The notes under the pieces were generated by a model, which saw nothing but the letters and a program-made list of their open reading frames with translations, made no database searches and was not told where the DNA came from. The position numbers and the translations under genes are program-made. Below, one piece after another: positions 47,328 to 59,473 of a stretch of 64,000 nucleotides of DNA (positions within the stretch are counted from its first letter, which is position 1; every line of letters begins with the position of its first letter). The stretch comes from Girardinichthys multiradiatus (lineage: Eukaryota > Chordata > Actinopteri > Cyprinodontiformes > Goodeidae): contig NC_061805.1 in the NCBI RefSeq assembly GCF_021462225.1, positions 49,021,360 to 49,085,359 of the forward strand, in the 5' to 3' direction.

Positions 47328-49118
47328 AGTGGCTTAGTTTATCAGGGAGGGAGCCTTCCTCCCTCCCTGTTGGTTGGAGTGAGGTGGAGTCAGGTTTAGC
47401 CTAAACCGGCTCAGTTATGGTTGAGGTGCAAACACACCCTCCATTTCTGCTACCTGTATGACCCCTTCTCTTTTCCAATGGTTATAATCAGTCTGACAGA
47501 GAGAGGTATCCCAATCCTTGGGGTTTTTAGTATAACAATGACCATCAGTGGGACCCTTTGTGGGGTTCCTTCAGACGACATTGTTGTAAATAAGCGCCGT
47601 TTAGCTAAATAATCTGAACTGAAACTATCTGTGTAGTTATGCTGCTATAGGCTTAGGCTGCTGGAGGACATAATGACCACTTTCACCCTCTTTGCTACAT
47701 TCTCACACTACTCTCTAATTCTGCATTATTTGCTGTTATTTCAGCTTTTAACCTTGTTCTCTCTATTCTCTTCCTAGAAGCTACACTTGGCCTGACTCTG
47801 TGTCTGCCTGTGACACCTTCCTGGAGAGGGGCATCGTCCAAGCTTCTGCTGGCAATAGCTTAATGCTCACCTTCTACCGATGATCCACATGGCCCTGTCT
47901 TAGTGTTTAACTCTTTCTCTCTCCTAGACATGGCGATTGACTGAGCTTTTAATGTGACTAACTCTATGTGCTCTCTTTCAGACTCTAACCTTGAAAACTG
48001 GCTCAGAGTTTATCTGTTCTTTCTTTCTAGGTGAAACGACTAAAGAAGCTACATCCATTAACATTTACCTTTCCTTCCCATAGAAAGTACTCCTGGATCA
48101 GTGCTTCTTTGTTCTCTTTGTGTCTCTGCTCTGTTCTCTCAAACCCCCAGTCGGTCGTGGCAGATGGCCGCTCACACTGAGCCTGGTTCTGGTTCTGCTG
48201 GAGGTTTCTTCCTGTTAAAAGGGAGTTTTTCCTCTCCACTGTCGCTACATGCATGCTCAGTATGAGGGATTGCTGCAAAGTCAACGCCAGTGATTGTCCA
48301 CTGTCTCTACATGCTCATCCAGGAGGAGTGAATGCTGCAAGTCACTGACTGGATGCCATCTGCTGGGTTTCCTTAGACAGAAAAACTTTTTATCCAATTT
48401 GAATAAAAAGCTAACTCCGACTGCACTGTTCAATGGTTAGGATTAATTGGAATGTATGTACCTGACTGTTGTGAAGTGCCTTGAGACAACATGTGTTGTG
48501 AATTGGCGCTATACAAATAAAACTGAATTGAATTGAATTATTTTATTAAAATAATGTTTTATCTGATCTTGCATTGTGAATGGTTGTCTAAAGGTATACC
48601 AATTTTTGCCTAAGTTAGTTAAAAGACTAACTTAACTTCAATTCCAGATTCTTCATGATAATCCTTGGTTCTCAAACATAAATATTTCATGGTAATGTTG
48701 CATCACTCTTTCGGTCATGGTTTTCAACCATGTTTGATTAACTTGTTTATTTTGTACATAGCCCTTTAGTCTTCCTTATTCTTTAATTCTGCTTGGTAGT
48801 TTAGTTGGGTTGTTTTAGAATGGTGAAGAGTTTGTTGATTGAAATATGTTTGACTTTGAGTTGACTTAGTTTTGTTAATAAATTCTTGTATTTTAAGAAA
48901 TTGTGTGAATTCATTCTGTGTGTGCAGAGCTTATACTGTTCAATAATGTCAGAGCTTGGTTCATCCCAATCAATTTTGTCCTAATACCATCGCCTTATTG
49001 GGCTGCTATTTACAGGACAACCTTAAACACACCGAAATATTATTTAATAAAATATTAAAGTATTAATATTGAATAATATATTCATATTCATAATCACAAC
49101 ATAGTCAAAGTCCAGACC

Positions 49119-49450
49119 TTTCCACTGTCGCTACATGCATGCTGAGTATGAGAGATTGTAAAGTCAACAACACAATGCAAGTGACTGTCCACTGTCTCTA
49201 CATGCTCATCCAGGAGTGAATGCTGCAAGTCACTGACTCAATGCAATCTACTGGGTTTCCTTAGATAGAAAAACTATTTAACCAATTTAACTATTTAAAC
49301 TGAACTTAATTGCAAGGGTTAATAATTAGGATCAATTGGAATTGACGTACTTGACTTGGAATCTGTATGATTCCATTGAACTGAGTGTGTAAAGTGCCTT
49401 GAGAAGACATGTGTTGTGAATTGACGCTGTAGAAATAAATTTAATTGAAT
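49119..49450 (+). mobile_element. L2 3-prime fragment inserted in the Tc1 host
   Basis: It matches the last part of the L2 3-prime UTR (ccactgtcgctacatgcatg, tgctcatccaggagtgaatg, gacatgtgttgtgaattg) and ends in ataaatttaattgaatt. The left flank is Tc1 sequence agtcaaagtccagacct and the right flank resumes Tc1 at aaatccaagtgagaat. It is therefore an independent 5-prime-truncated insertion. Confidence 0.8.
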
Positions 49451-49804
49451 TAAATCCAAGTGAGAATAATTGAGAATCAAGATTTATTTATACATTAGGA
49501 ACCTGAAGCATTTTGCTAAGTAAAACAATCTCCAGATATGTAATGCTGGTAGAGACACCCCAAAAGACATGCAGCAAAAGTTGGTTCTACAAAGTATTAG
49601 GAGGGTTGAATAAAAATACATGCCACATTCTGCTGATATTTATTTGGAGAAGGAAAAAAAAAGAAAACTAGATATCCTTTTCCTTTGGACATCCCAATTA
49701 TGCACCACTTAATGTTGGTCTATCACATAAGTCCTGTTAAAAAGCTGCAATTTCAGAAAATGTGGAAAAGTTCATAGGGTGTTAATATTGTTTCTGGGCA
49801 ATAA

Positions 49805-50133
49805 ATGCTACATAAGACAGACCACAGTGGGATATTAGGCATTAATCAATGCATATCATAAAGTTTTTTTGGTCGTGATGTTTTAGGCTTTTGGCAGCAT
49901 TAGAGATGGGCAAATAATATCTTGATTTTCAACATGCACACTTTAACTATAAAATAGTTAACAAAAGTAAAGAATAGTCATGCAAATATTTATCAAAAAC
50001 TTCCTTAATTCTCCCTGAAGTTCAGAAAAGTTTTGAGATAAATAAAAACTAGACTTCACTTTGTTATCAATAATGTTGGAGGGTAAATCTGACTAAGGGG
50101 AAAATTTGTCAGATCAGATCTTGCGATACTTAC
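49805..50133 (-). other. FRAS1 intron next to repeat 2 exon
   Basis: Nothing recognised except the exon donor site. Confidence 0.5.
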
Positions 50134-50280
50134 GGCGACAATGTGAGTGGTCGTGCTGGTAGGAACCAGGGGGACAGGAACCCAGGCACTGGTCTCTGTC
50201 CGGGTCCAGTAAAGGCAGCTGGGACTCACAGGATTGGCATTCCCATCTACTAGAACATGTGGCACAGGATTCTGGGCAGG
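50134..50280 (-). CDS. fras1: FRAS1 exon, furin-like repeat 2
   Basis: A 147-bp phase 1-1 exon follows a pyrimidine-rich ttcccttcag acceptor and ends at a gtaagt donor. It encodes CPESCATCSSRWECQSCE, then a proline- and aspartate-containing loop, and closes with SYQHDHSHC. The cysteine pattern is that of a furin-like repeat, and the short WECQSC segment matches the second FU repeat of FRAS1 by recollection. It is separated from repeat 1 by a 9.5-kb intron holding the LTR-like element and Rex1 copies. The next intron is about 19 kb and holds the nested L2/Tc1 stack. The reading frame is open and no lesion is seen. Confidence 0.88.
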
Positions 50281-53232
50281 CTGAAGGGAAGAAGAAGGAA
50301 TGTGATTAAATAAGTTGCCTTAGAAATATTTTTTTTCTGAGCAGAGCTGAGCTCTGGAAATTGTTACAGCACTGAAACAGAAAGCAGGTTGTAAATTATA
50401 CACAAACAAATCCCATGAGGGTCTTTAAATCCCAAGTATGCTGGAGGGTTGTCACATTATTAAAGCGGGTATGTAAGCAAAATCTCAAGACCTCAGCATA
50501 AATCCAAGTGAACACAGATTTCCCTAATATCCGGAGAAAAGCAGCAAACTAAAATGTGAATTTATTGTTTGCTGTGAGAAAATAAAGCAAGACCAGCCCT
50601 AAAAGAGAAGCACATTTCTCTGCTGGGGGATTTAAGTTTTATGTTGCACATTTCCCTTTTTCGTCACCTCCAAACATGAAACATCTGCTTAATCCAACAA
50701 AACTAGAAACTTTGTTTGCACTATTGTGCAAACATTAATACAATAATTGACAACAAAAATTACAACCAGAAGGAAATCTTTGACTCGGATATAATTTGCT
50801 TCACATGCAAACCAGTGATGGGGATGTAAATGACTTGCACTGACATGTCCAGAACAGGCAGCAGAAAGCAGAAGTGGTGGCATCATGAGCAAGTCAATGT
50901 GTTACAACCCAAACGGTGAGAGACGGTCAGCAGACACAGATTCCAGGTTGATGCGTCAGGCAGCAGACAGCCTGGAACCCATTTTCATACAGGTCACATC
51001 ATAAGTTTTAATAAGGATGGAAGGTTGTACTGTGCAGTTACCCAAAATGTGGGGTGTACATGTGTTACAGTTGTTTAATGTTGGGACCAATGAGTTCTTG
51101 AGACCACTCACACACATTGTGAAAGTTCTGGTTAGGCACACCAGAAGAAGGCTCGCCTGATGGTGTGCCAAGCTTTCCACAACTTCCAGATTTCTGTGCT
51201 TGCAAACTGGATACGGACACAAAGCTCTTCACAACACCTCTTGTCACCCTGCAACATCTCTCAGTGACTGTCATCAGCCGGACTACGGATTTACCATCCC
51301 AAACAAATGTTGCCATTAAAACCAGAGCAGGGATGGATGCATTTGCAGCTTTTTTGGAACCAGCAGATATGGACTGAAGAAAAATGGTGATGTATCACGT
51401 TTGGCGAAGCATGTAGGGCTTGTATCACCATAGAAGACGATTAGACATTCATAAAGCAGCAATACTGCCGAAATTGTGGAGACTGGGATCATGAATTTCC
51501 CTCATTGTCCCCCAGTCAAACATGCGCAGGATCAGTTTAGACATTAACTCTCACCCAGTTCAGTTCTGATTTGTTGGATTTTGAGGACAAGTTACAACAG
51601 CTGTAGAATGACTTGCTGAGGAAGAGGATGTGCCAGATGTATGACTCTTCCACGCAAAATCACCATGTTTGTCCATGCCTGAGGTGGCGCCACATGCTGG
51701 GTATATGGTACCATCAGTGTTCCTGTACTGCTACCTCCATTATCCATTTGATCTGATATTGCATTCATTGCAATACATTGATAAGACATTTGCTTCTTAC
51801 CTGACAGGTGAAATGAAAAACACTCTTTATATATTCATGATGGGACCTGTTGCTGATCAGGACAATAAGGCAGCAAGTTAGCAGTTTGTCTTTAAAGTTG
51901 AAGTGTCAGAAGCAGGAAAAATGTGAAAGTGGTCCAAGGAAGACTGAGCATTGGGCGACATGTCATTAGAAAATTTTGCAATGGCAAGATTTGTTGCTAA
52001 ACATTGCAATACTGGAATCAGTTGCAATATATGCACATTTTCCTTCCATTTCTCTTTATCAGTCGTGTTTCAAAACCTTTCTGTGACTTTTAGCATCTTA
52101 AGTACCCTCATATGTGTCAGGTGTAAGCATCTAATGTTGTAATACTGAGTCCAACAGGCTAAATATATTACACTACCATGCAAAATGTGAGTTTCTAATG
52201 CTTGAAATATATTAGGCAACAATTACTGCACTCCAAACAGTCCTTTGTGGCGTTAATATAGCTATATAGTGTGCCACCCTGATTCAGTGGTGAACTCCAG
52301 TGGTGACTTGGGTGCCCAAGACTCACTGAACCATGTGGGGAGCAAAGGTTGGTTTGTTTGGTGAGATCCAACCAATGAGCTACAGTAGTTTACATTGTAG
52401 AAAGAGCTCACCTTGATTTTGATAGAAAGGTGTCATAATATGCATACCAGTTTTTTGTGTAATTCACAGTTCATTAGTGCAATAAATGATCTCACAAAAT
52501 ATCTTCTTGAATATAATATTGACTTGAGGACATGTAGGAGGAACAAAATGCAAAAAAAAGTTGCTTTTTAAAGTAGAACAGCAAACTAAATCCCCTTTAA
52601 ACCAAACAGCCACCCACACAGAAACCGATACCTGGGTGGAGGGGACGGGGGAGACAAGACGAGGTGGAGACAGTGGAAATTCATGACGATGGAGGATAAA
52701 TACAGATTAGAGAAAAGAACATGAGAGGAAAAACGGAAAATGAACGCCCTGGGGTAACATGATGATAAATTTAAAGCGGGATAGAATTTATCTCATTAGA
52801 AATATGAAGCTCTGCCTCATCGCTGTATGTTTCCCCACATAAGCTCAGAAACAAAAACATCAATATTTAGAGGTGTTATATTTCCCACCCCTTAATAAAA
52901 GGCATTTTTGCCACATAGCTGCTACAAAATTTATTGAACAATGCTTCTAACAAGGACGTGTTGATCTTCAACGAGAGTACCTCGACTTACACACACACAC
53001 ACTGTGGTAAACTGAATCAGTGCAACCTTTATTATCACTTTAGAGGACCATTTTTAACAAAAAACCTTTAGCTTAGTTTTTGTAAAAACCTTTAGTTTGG
53101 CCTAATTAACTAATATCTGATTTCAAATATCATGTAGGCCCATAATTTGTCCCAATTCCCTATTCTAAAGATTCAGATTCAGATTTCTGAAAATTCTATG
53201 TAATCCATCTGATAACATATTTTCTTTTACAG
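50281..53232 (-). other. FRAS1 intron 1, unrecognised part
   Basis: Region 51060-51880 has several overlapping minus-strand open frames (for example GVPNQNFHNVCEWSQELIGP and TLMVPYTQHVAPPQAW) that look like decayed coding, but I cannot name a family. A short (AC)n run lies at about 52988-53001. Otherwise AT-rich. Confidence 0.4.
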
Positions 53233-53282
53233 CTACAGACTGGGACGCACTGTGCCAGCCACATGGAGAGGACATCAATGCC

Positions 53283-53657
53283 ATGACTGAGTGTGTAACC
53301 GACTATATAAACTTCTGTGTGGATAACATAATCCCCAACAGAACCTTGAAATGCTTCCCCAATAACAAACCCTGGATCACCAGTGACCTGAAGGGCCTGC
53401 TTAACAAGAAAAAAAGAGCCTTCAGAGAGGGAGACAGAGAATTATTGAGGATTATACAGAAGCAAGAAGTCAAGATAAGAGACAGCAAGGAGGTGTACAA
53501 GAAGAAACTGGAGAGCAAGCTCCAGCAAAACAATATTAGAGATGTGTGGACAGGGATGAAGAAGATCACAGGCTTCAAGCAGAAGGATGATCACACCGAT
53601 GAAGGTCTGGACAGAGCCAATGAACTGAACACATTCTTCAATAGGTTCAGTTCATAA
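53283..53657 (+). pseudogene. Rex1 pre-RT linker region
   Basis: The open frame includes FPNNKPWITSDLKGLLNKKK, then KVYKKKLESKLQQNNIRDVW-like sequence and ELNTFFNRFSS, the conserved segment before the RT domain. A TAA ends it at 53655-53657. The next 215 bp, proline- and serine-rich, continue in altered frames up to the RT start at about 53874. Confidence 0.8.
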
Positions 53658-53873
53658 AGAAGCTCAGCATCCTCCTATCCTGCTCACAGCCAAACAGACA
53701 TCCCACCCTCCTTTGACCCACAGGATCCACAGCTGTCCAGTAACACCTCAAATGTTTTATCTTCCACCTCAGCCATTGACCCTTCTGCTTCTACATGTTT
53801 ACCTTCAACCATATCAGAAGATGCTGATGCTTCCTTTGCTTCCCCCTTCCACCTGTGTGTCTCAAGAAGTCAA

Positions 53874-54083
53874 GTGAAGATGCAACTGGAGAGACTGAAT
53901 CGGAATAAGACTGTAGGTCCAGATCATGTCAGCCCTAGAGTCCTGAAGGCTTGTGCAGAGCAGCTCTGTGGGATTCTGCAGTACCTTTTCAATCTTAGCC
54001 TGGCCCAGAAGAAGGTTCTGGTGTTGTGGAACCAAATAAAACTCACCCATCAGTCCTCAATAACTGTAGACCTATTGCCCTGA
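53874..54083 (+). pseudogene. Rex1 RT, first part
   Basis: It encodes LERLNRNKTVGPDHVSPRVL and LCGILQYLFNLSLAQKKVL, the start of the RT domain. Around 54020 the WK.....PVPK block is missing and the frame changes, so the rest continues in the overlapping frame at 54026. A deletion has removed part of the domain. Confidence 0.78.
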
Positions 54084-55189
54084 CATCTCACATCATGAAG
54101 GTCCTAGAGAGACTCCTGTTGGCCCACCTGAGTAAGCAAACAGTAAACCATCAGGACCCCCTTCAGTTTGCTTATCGTTGTGGAGTTGGAGTTGAAGATG
54201 CCATCATACACCTGCTTCAACAAACCCACTGTCATCTGGACAAAGCCAGCAGCACTGTGAGGATCATGTTCTTTGATTTCTCCAGTGCTTTTAATACAAT
54301 TCAACCTGATTTGCTTTGTCAGAAACTCCAGAAGACTCAGGTGGAGGCCTCAACAATCTCCTGGATCAAAGACTACCTGACAAACAGACCACAGTTTGTG
54401 AGACTGAAGGGTTATGAGTCTAACCAGGTAGTCAGCAGCACAGGAGCACCACAGGGGACTGTACTCTCACCATTCCTTTTCACTCTGTACACCTCAGACT
54501 TCCAGTACAAGACAGACTCCTGTCATCTGCAGAAATACTCGGATGATTCTGCAGTCGTGGGGTGGATCAGAGATGGACAAGAAGCTGAGTACAGGAAGGT
54601 GGTGGACCGCTTTGTGGCATGGTGTGGAAACAATCATCTCATTTTGAACGTGACTAAAACAAAGGAGATGATTGTAGATTTTAAGAGAAACAGGAATAGG
54701 TCAAAAACTATTACTATCATGGGAGAAGAAGTGGAGGTGGTGGAGGAGTATAAATACCTCGGTGTTCACTTGGACAACAGACTAGAGTATAGATGCAACT
54801 GTGAAGCCATCTACAAGAAGGGACAGAGCAGACTGTACTTCTTGAGGAAGCTTAGGTCCTTTGGCGTTTGCAGCAAGATGCTGCATATCTTCTATAAGTC
54901 TGTTATGGAAAGTGTGATCTCTTCTGCCATCATCTGCTGGGGAAGCAGCATCAGAGCCAGGGACTTAAAAAAGCTCAACAAGCTGATAAAGAAGGCTGGT
55001 TCTGTTCTGGGGACTCCTCTGGAACCTCTGGAGATCATTGTGGAAAGACGGATTCTTCATAAAATGAAGAACATTGTGGAGAACCTGAGCATCCTCTTCA
55101 TAAGACGGAGCGCTACAGGAGATCCTTCCTGCCCACACCTACAACGGCTCTTTGAAGAAACCTACATAATGAGCTACAACAACATTTAA
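54026..55189 (+). pseudogene. Rex1 RT, main open frame
   Basis: A 387-codon frame with NNCRPIALTSHIMKVLERLL, DPLQFAYRCGVGVEDAI, MFFDFSSAFNTIQ (motif A), STGAPQGTVLSPFLFTLYTS, LQKYSDDSAVVGW (catalytic site as YSDD, usual FSDD in this family), LNVTKTKEMIVDF and EYKYLGVHLDNRL, then GQSRLYFLRKLRSFGVCSKM and CWGSSI. This is the characteristic Rex1 C-terminus. The RT core is intact but the N-terminal part is lost. Confidence 0.88.
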
Positions 55190-55244
55190 TTTCCCTTTGG
55201 GATTAATAAAGTATTTTTGAATTGAATTGAATTTTCATATTGGA

Positions 55245-55620
55245 AACTATCCAGGATACGAAGGGTACCTCAAGGCTCAACCGTCGGCCCCATTTTCTTC
55301 TTGGTATACTTGCTTTATTTGGGATCAGTGAGATGACTTTTCAATGATTTGCTGATTATGTTCAATTCTCTCTGCCTAAACTGGATCCAAATTTGCTTCT
55401 GTTTAGGGTTTCTTTAAAGTTCCTTGAAACATGCATCAATGGATGGAGATATTATAGGGGAAAATTAAATCTTCTAAATAGTTGCTAAAGTGTTTTTGTC
55501 CCATTAAGTTCTTACTGTTATGAGTTCTCAAGAAAGCTTGGTGTAATTTTTGACTGTACCTTCAAATTGCAGTTCAAAATGAGTCACCAGTTTAAAATGA
55601 GAGGTTTAATTATTTCAGTG
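55245..55620 (+). mobile_element. Decayed RT fragment of another LINE
   Basis: Immediately after the Rex1 tail the plus strand encodes RVPQGSTVGPIFFLVYLL (RT motif before the catalytic aspartates), then a degraded ADYVQFSLP segment and KLGVIFDCTFKLQFKMSHQF. The YADD core is damaged. It resembles L2/CR1-type RT rather than Rex1. Termini not found. Confidence 0.65.
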
Positions 55621-57707
55621 TTTTTAAATCAAGTTGTGGCAGGATAAAGTAGGAGATAGACAGACGAATCGGGGCTTTCTGTCTAGTAATGAGAACCTTT
55701 ACTCCGGTTTGTCATGGTGAAGAAGGACCTGGGACGAAATGCCAAGCTTTCCAATTACTGGTAAATTTATTTTCCAACACTCCTTTGTCCATGAGATATG
55801 GCTCACAGCCAAAATAGAAATCCTGACACAAGAAGCTGAAATGAGCTCATACTTTAAGAGCTGCTGCTTCTCAACACTGAAAGGATTCAATCGAGGTCAT
55901 CAGATTAGGATGCGTCCATGAAGAGGTTTGTCAAGCATATCCTACCTACCTACCTAGAAGGAAACCCCGGGGCAGATTCATCATTTGCTTGAGTAACCAA
56001 CATCCCTTTTGCTGCGGGTACAAATCAGCAGAATGTCGTTAAAAAGGATGATTTTCCCATCATGGATTTGGTGCCTCTGTGACTTGATTTAAAATCAAAT
56101 GATCATATCAAACCCTGACTGGTTCCAGACTTTAAGATTCATCTTGTCTCTTGGCTCATTGTTTACATTTTGTTTTATTTTAACACTAAATAATATTATA
56201 GAGCATCACCTAAGATCATTTCAGGTTCATTTTCAGAAGGTCACTTTTTTAATGACATCCAGACACTATTCTAGTTCATACTTTTTTAGTATACCATTTC
56301 CCACAGTTGAACAGAATACATCCATTAAAAGTCTTATCACTGCTTTTAATATTTTTAACAAAATAACAGGAAATCTCAAGTTTACCAACAAGCATTAATA
56401 CCTATAGTTGATGATGTGAGTATTTTATCACTCCACACTGTGTTTCACATCTACATATAAAAGCTGTGGGTGGCAAACATCTCGCTCATCCAGAGAACAG
56501 GCAGACTACATCGAAGATTATAGCAACTGTTGCTTAATAACAAATATAAACAGAAACACGGCTACACCCACACTGAGTCTTGGTTTAAAGTATATTCAGT
56601 ATATTTGTGTAGGGTTCAATAGTCACTTGAATAATTCAGTCATAAGTAAAATAATAATATTTCTTCTGATCACAGTTTAATTGATATCTATGTGCTTTAT
56701 TTTTATCTTTTCAGCACAGAAAGCTGTTGTTTAATGTGGTTATTCAACACATTGATGAGTTTGTGTGTCTATCTGTAGGTAGTTTACACATTTCCAGAGG
56801 TGTTATGTTGTTGCTTGTGTCTGTTAGTAGTAGATAGGTTTACTCTACATTTAATTATATGATAGGTGAGATGTTGCAGGTTTGCTTAGCAGCTGCTATT
56901 GTGATTAAATTTAAGCATTCATGTTTGCTTCCATATATTTGCCTATATCATTAATATTCAAGTGATTTTGGTGTGGGAGTGACAGTTTATGATTATCATC
57001 TACTGCACTATAACCAGATGCCTGCAGCTTAAAGATGACAGGCATGGCCAAAGGTTTTGGTTTAAAGCAAGTACTATGCAACTTTCATCTTATTTTCTGA
57101 TTATCAGATGTATATAATAAACACTGCAAAACGTTGTATTAGCTTAAAATGTCTACTTTATAACAAACATATTGTCACTGTATTTTTCTATCAATCTTTT
57201 AAATAAACTGACAGAAGTCATTGTCTTCCTGCGTCAGCAATGATTATCTCCAACGAAAAACATGTTTCCATCATTACTTTGCACCAAACTGCTGCAGCAC
57301 AAATAAATGCTTTTTGGATGAGATGAGAGGTTCAGCAGTAGAAAAGGGTGCTTCAAGATGTCCAAAAAAGCCCAGCGTGCTCCAGGACCGTCTTCTCCTA
57401 ATAACAAACTTCTGAATTGACTTGCCAACGGTGCAGAGGCTGCTTAACACAGGCAGCAGGTGGGTATGAGTGCTTCTGCACTTAAGTTGAGGAGAAGTTC
57501 AGAAAAGGGTCGCAAAGATGCCACCTCTTCTCGAGAAAAAGATAACAAAGAGAAACTGAAATTTGCAGGAAGTACAAGGATGGACAACAGAAAACTCTGA
57601 TGAATCTTTTGACTGTTTGAAGACATCTGGAAAAGCATTTTGATCCAATCCACGTTTAGGATTGCTTCTCATCCAAGGGAGTAGGTTTCCTCCCAGTTTG
57701 AGAATAC
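55621..57707. other. Non-coding stretch of FRAS1 intron 1
   Basis: AT-rich; nothing recognised. Confidence 0.5.
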
Positions 57708-59070
57708 TGTTGGACCCCAGCCATGGGTTACAACAGGAAAGGCCAGTAAGAACTTTTCTGGAACTTTCAAAATAAATCGCATTAACCTACTTCCAGCACA
57801 GCCAAGAAGGGAATAACAGCGGACTTCCCGTGACATCATTGTTTAAATAAAAACCCTGCTATTGCAACAGACTGACCTCTTCCACGCAGGTCCCCAGAGG
57901 AACTGGACGGAGGGACACAGCACTCTAATGTCTCTTTGCTGGCAAATAGACGTAACTCCTCAAACTGGATCCAAGAGTGTCGTACAATCACGCGATCATA
58001 TGCACTAAGTTAAGTAGGAATGAATTGCTGTTTGTGTATCCGGTATTCATTCATGAACGGGGTAATTAAGGTACAAGCGTGGCTTGACTTTCTCTCTGAG
58101 GTCTACAGAAGCAAACTGTGTTCCAGAGAGTTCCCAGCAGAGACCCTGTCTCTACAATGCTGAGTGGAGCAGTTTCCCGGTCTGAAGAAATGACAACAGG
58201 ACAGCATCACCGTGGTTACAGCTGTAACGTGCAGTTTGGCCGGCCGACAGAACGAGCCGCTCCACACCACAGCTACGGAGGTTAGCAAGTTAACCCTTTG
58301 TTCACTGTGGAGGTTTTCTTCAACTTCATCACCCCGGACAACTTTTCCTCAGCACGGTTCACGTAAGAGGTTGTGTTTTGGGCGGAGAGAAGTAATTTAG
58401 AGTAAAACAATCTAAACATTTTTCGTGTTATGACGTTTGGTTTGTTTGTGTTAAAAACTTCCAGAAGGTTGGTTTTATTCAACAAATCATTCTTTAAAAT
58501 ATTATTTTGTTAAATTAATGTTTTATCTGATCTTGCATTGTGAATGGTTGTTTAAAGGTATACCAATTATTGCCTAAATTAGTTAAAAGACTAACTTAAC
58601 TTCAATTCCAGATTCTTCATGATAATCCTTGGTTCTCAAACATAAATATTTCATGGTAATGTTGCAACACTCTTTCGGTCATGGTTTTCAACCATGTTTG
58701 ATCAACTTGTTTATATTGTACATACCCCATTAGTCTTCGTTATTCTTTAATTCTGCTTGGTAGTTTAGTTGGATTGTTTTAGCATAGTAAAGAGTTTGTT
58801 GATTGAAATATGTTTGACTTTGAGTTGACTTAGTTTTTTTAATAAATTCTTGTATTTTAAGAAATGTGTGAATTCATTCCATATCTGTGCAGAGTTTATG
58901 CTGTTCAATAATGTCAGAGCTCGTCTCACACCTTTCTATTTTGTCCTAATACCATCACCTTGGGCTGTTATTCACAGGACAACCCTTAACAGACCGAAAT
59001 ATTATTTAATAAACTATTAAAGTATTACTATTAAATATTAAATAATATATTCATATTCATAATCACAACA
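57708..59070 (+). mobile_element. LTR-like element copy 2 (possible solo LTR)
   Basis: It begins TGTTGGACCCCAGCCATGGG and ends ATAATCACAACA, 1363 bp, without coding. It is uninterrupted and serves as reference for the split copy at 42678-49101. If the ends are taken as TTGG...CACAAC, a 4-bp duplication actg flanks it on both sides (57706-57709 and 59070-59073). Size and TG...CA ends suggest a solo LTR. A large non-autonomous DNA element is the alternative. Confidence 0.65.
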
Positions 59071-59473
59071 CTGCCATGTATAAAAAGCTGAATGAAAATG
59101 CCCTTCAACAGTCTGCAAACAGTTTAGTAATGATCTATGGATTTTCAGGCATGATGGAGCACAATGTCCAAAGGCAAAAGCAATAGTGAAGTGGTCACAA
59201 TATTGAAATTTCAGAGAAAATGTGGTCAGTTTCCAAAATGCAGGTGGTAAGACTAAACCCAGCCAACTTTGAACAACTCCAAGTGCTAAGAAGACAGGAA
59301 CTGGTCACATCTGTCTGAATTTGGTCATGAAGATGATACCCAGTATGCCAAAGACAATTACAGAAGATCTCTTTCTGTCTATCATAGAAACATGAAAAAA
59401 TGTCTAAAACCCCTGAGGTCACAAAAAACAAAATATGAAAAAACATTTAGCCTGGACTGTAATTTTTGCATTT
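59071..59473. other. Non-coding stretch
   Basis: Nothing recognised between the LTR-like element and the Rex3 scrap. Confidence 0.45.

Larger units (their letters stand above)
44315..48539 (+). mobile_element. L2-type LINE, nearly full length
   Basis: A 4.2-kb element. It has a short 5-prime region, endonuclease plus RT coding to 47327, a 1.2-kb 3-prime UTR and the tail ctgaattgaattgaatt. The 3-prime end phrase gcgctatacaaataaaactg is typical of fish L2/Maui LINEs. It interrupts the LTR-like element. It is the best preserved LINE here. It is in FRAS1 intron 2, antisense to the gene. Confidence 0.88.
42678..49101 (+). mobile_element. LTR-like element copy 1, split by LINE insertions
   Basis: It begins TGTTGGTACCCAGCCATGGG and ends ATAATCACAACA, so it has TG...CA ends with TGTTG/CAACA inversion. 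Segments 42678-43741, 44300-44314 and 48540-49101 align in order with the uninterrupted copy at 57708-59070. It lacks about 220 bp found near 57730-57950 of that copy and has about 490 bp (43222-43715) that the other lacks. The TG...CA ends and size suggest a solo LTR. No internal coding region is present, so the class is an inference. Confidence 0.7.
41509..49804 (+). mobile_element. Tc1-type element broken by nested insertions
   Basis: The left terminus reads gtgccttgcaaatgttttaa and the right end, in reverse, is a degraded match (gtgttaatattgtttctggg). Host segments are 41509-42095, 42307-42677, 49102-49118 and 49451-49804. Joined, they follow the usual Tc1 order: TSDESK-like block near 42345, VNYGGGSIML near 42440, FQQDNPKHTARAA near 42600, then the SPD..PIEN region interrupted by insertions, then the 3-prime non-coding end. 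Stops and frameshifts show that it is dead. It is the oldest layer of a nested stack in FRAS1 intron 2. Confidence 0.8.
53233..55235 (+). mobile_element. Rex1-type LINE, 5-prime truncated
   Basis: A CR1-related fish LINE. Sequences close to the Rex1 PCR primer sites that I remember are present: ttctccagtgcttttaatac near 54277 and gagcagactgtacttcttga near 54826. The 3-prime end is gattaataaagtatttttga followed by an attgaattgaatt tail. The copy starts within the endonuclease-RT linker (TDWDALCQPHGED). It lies antisense in FRAS1 intron 1. Confidence 0.88.
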
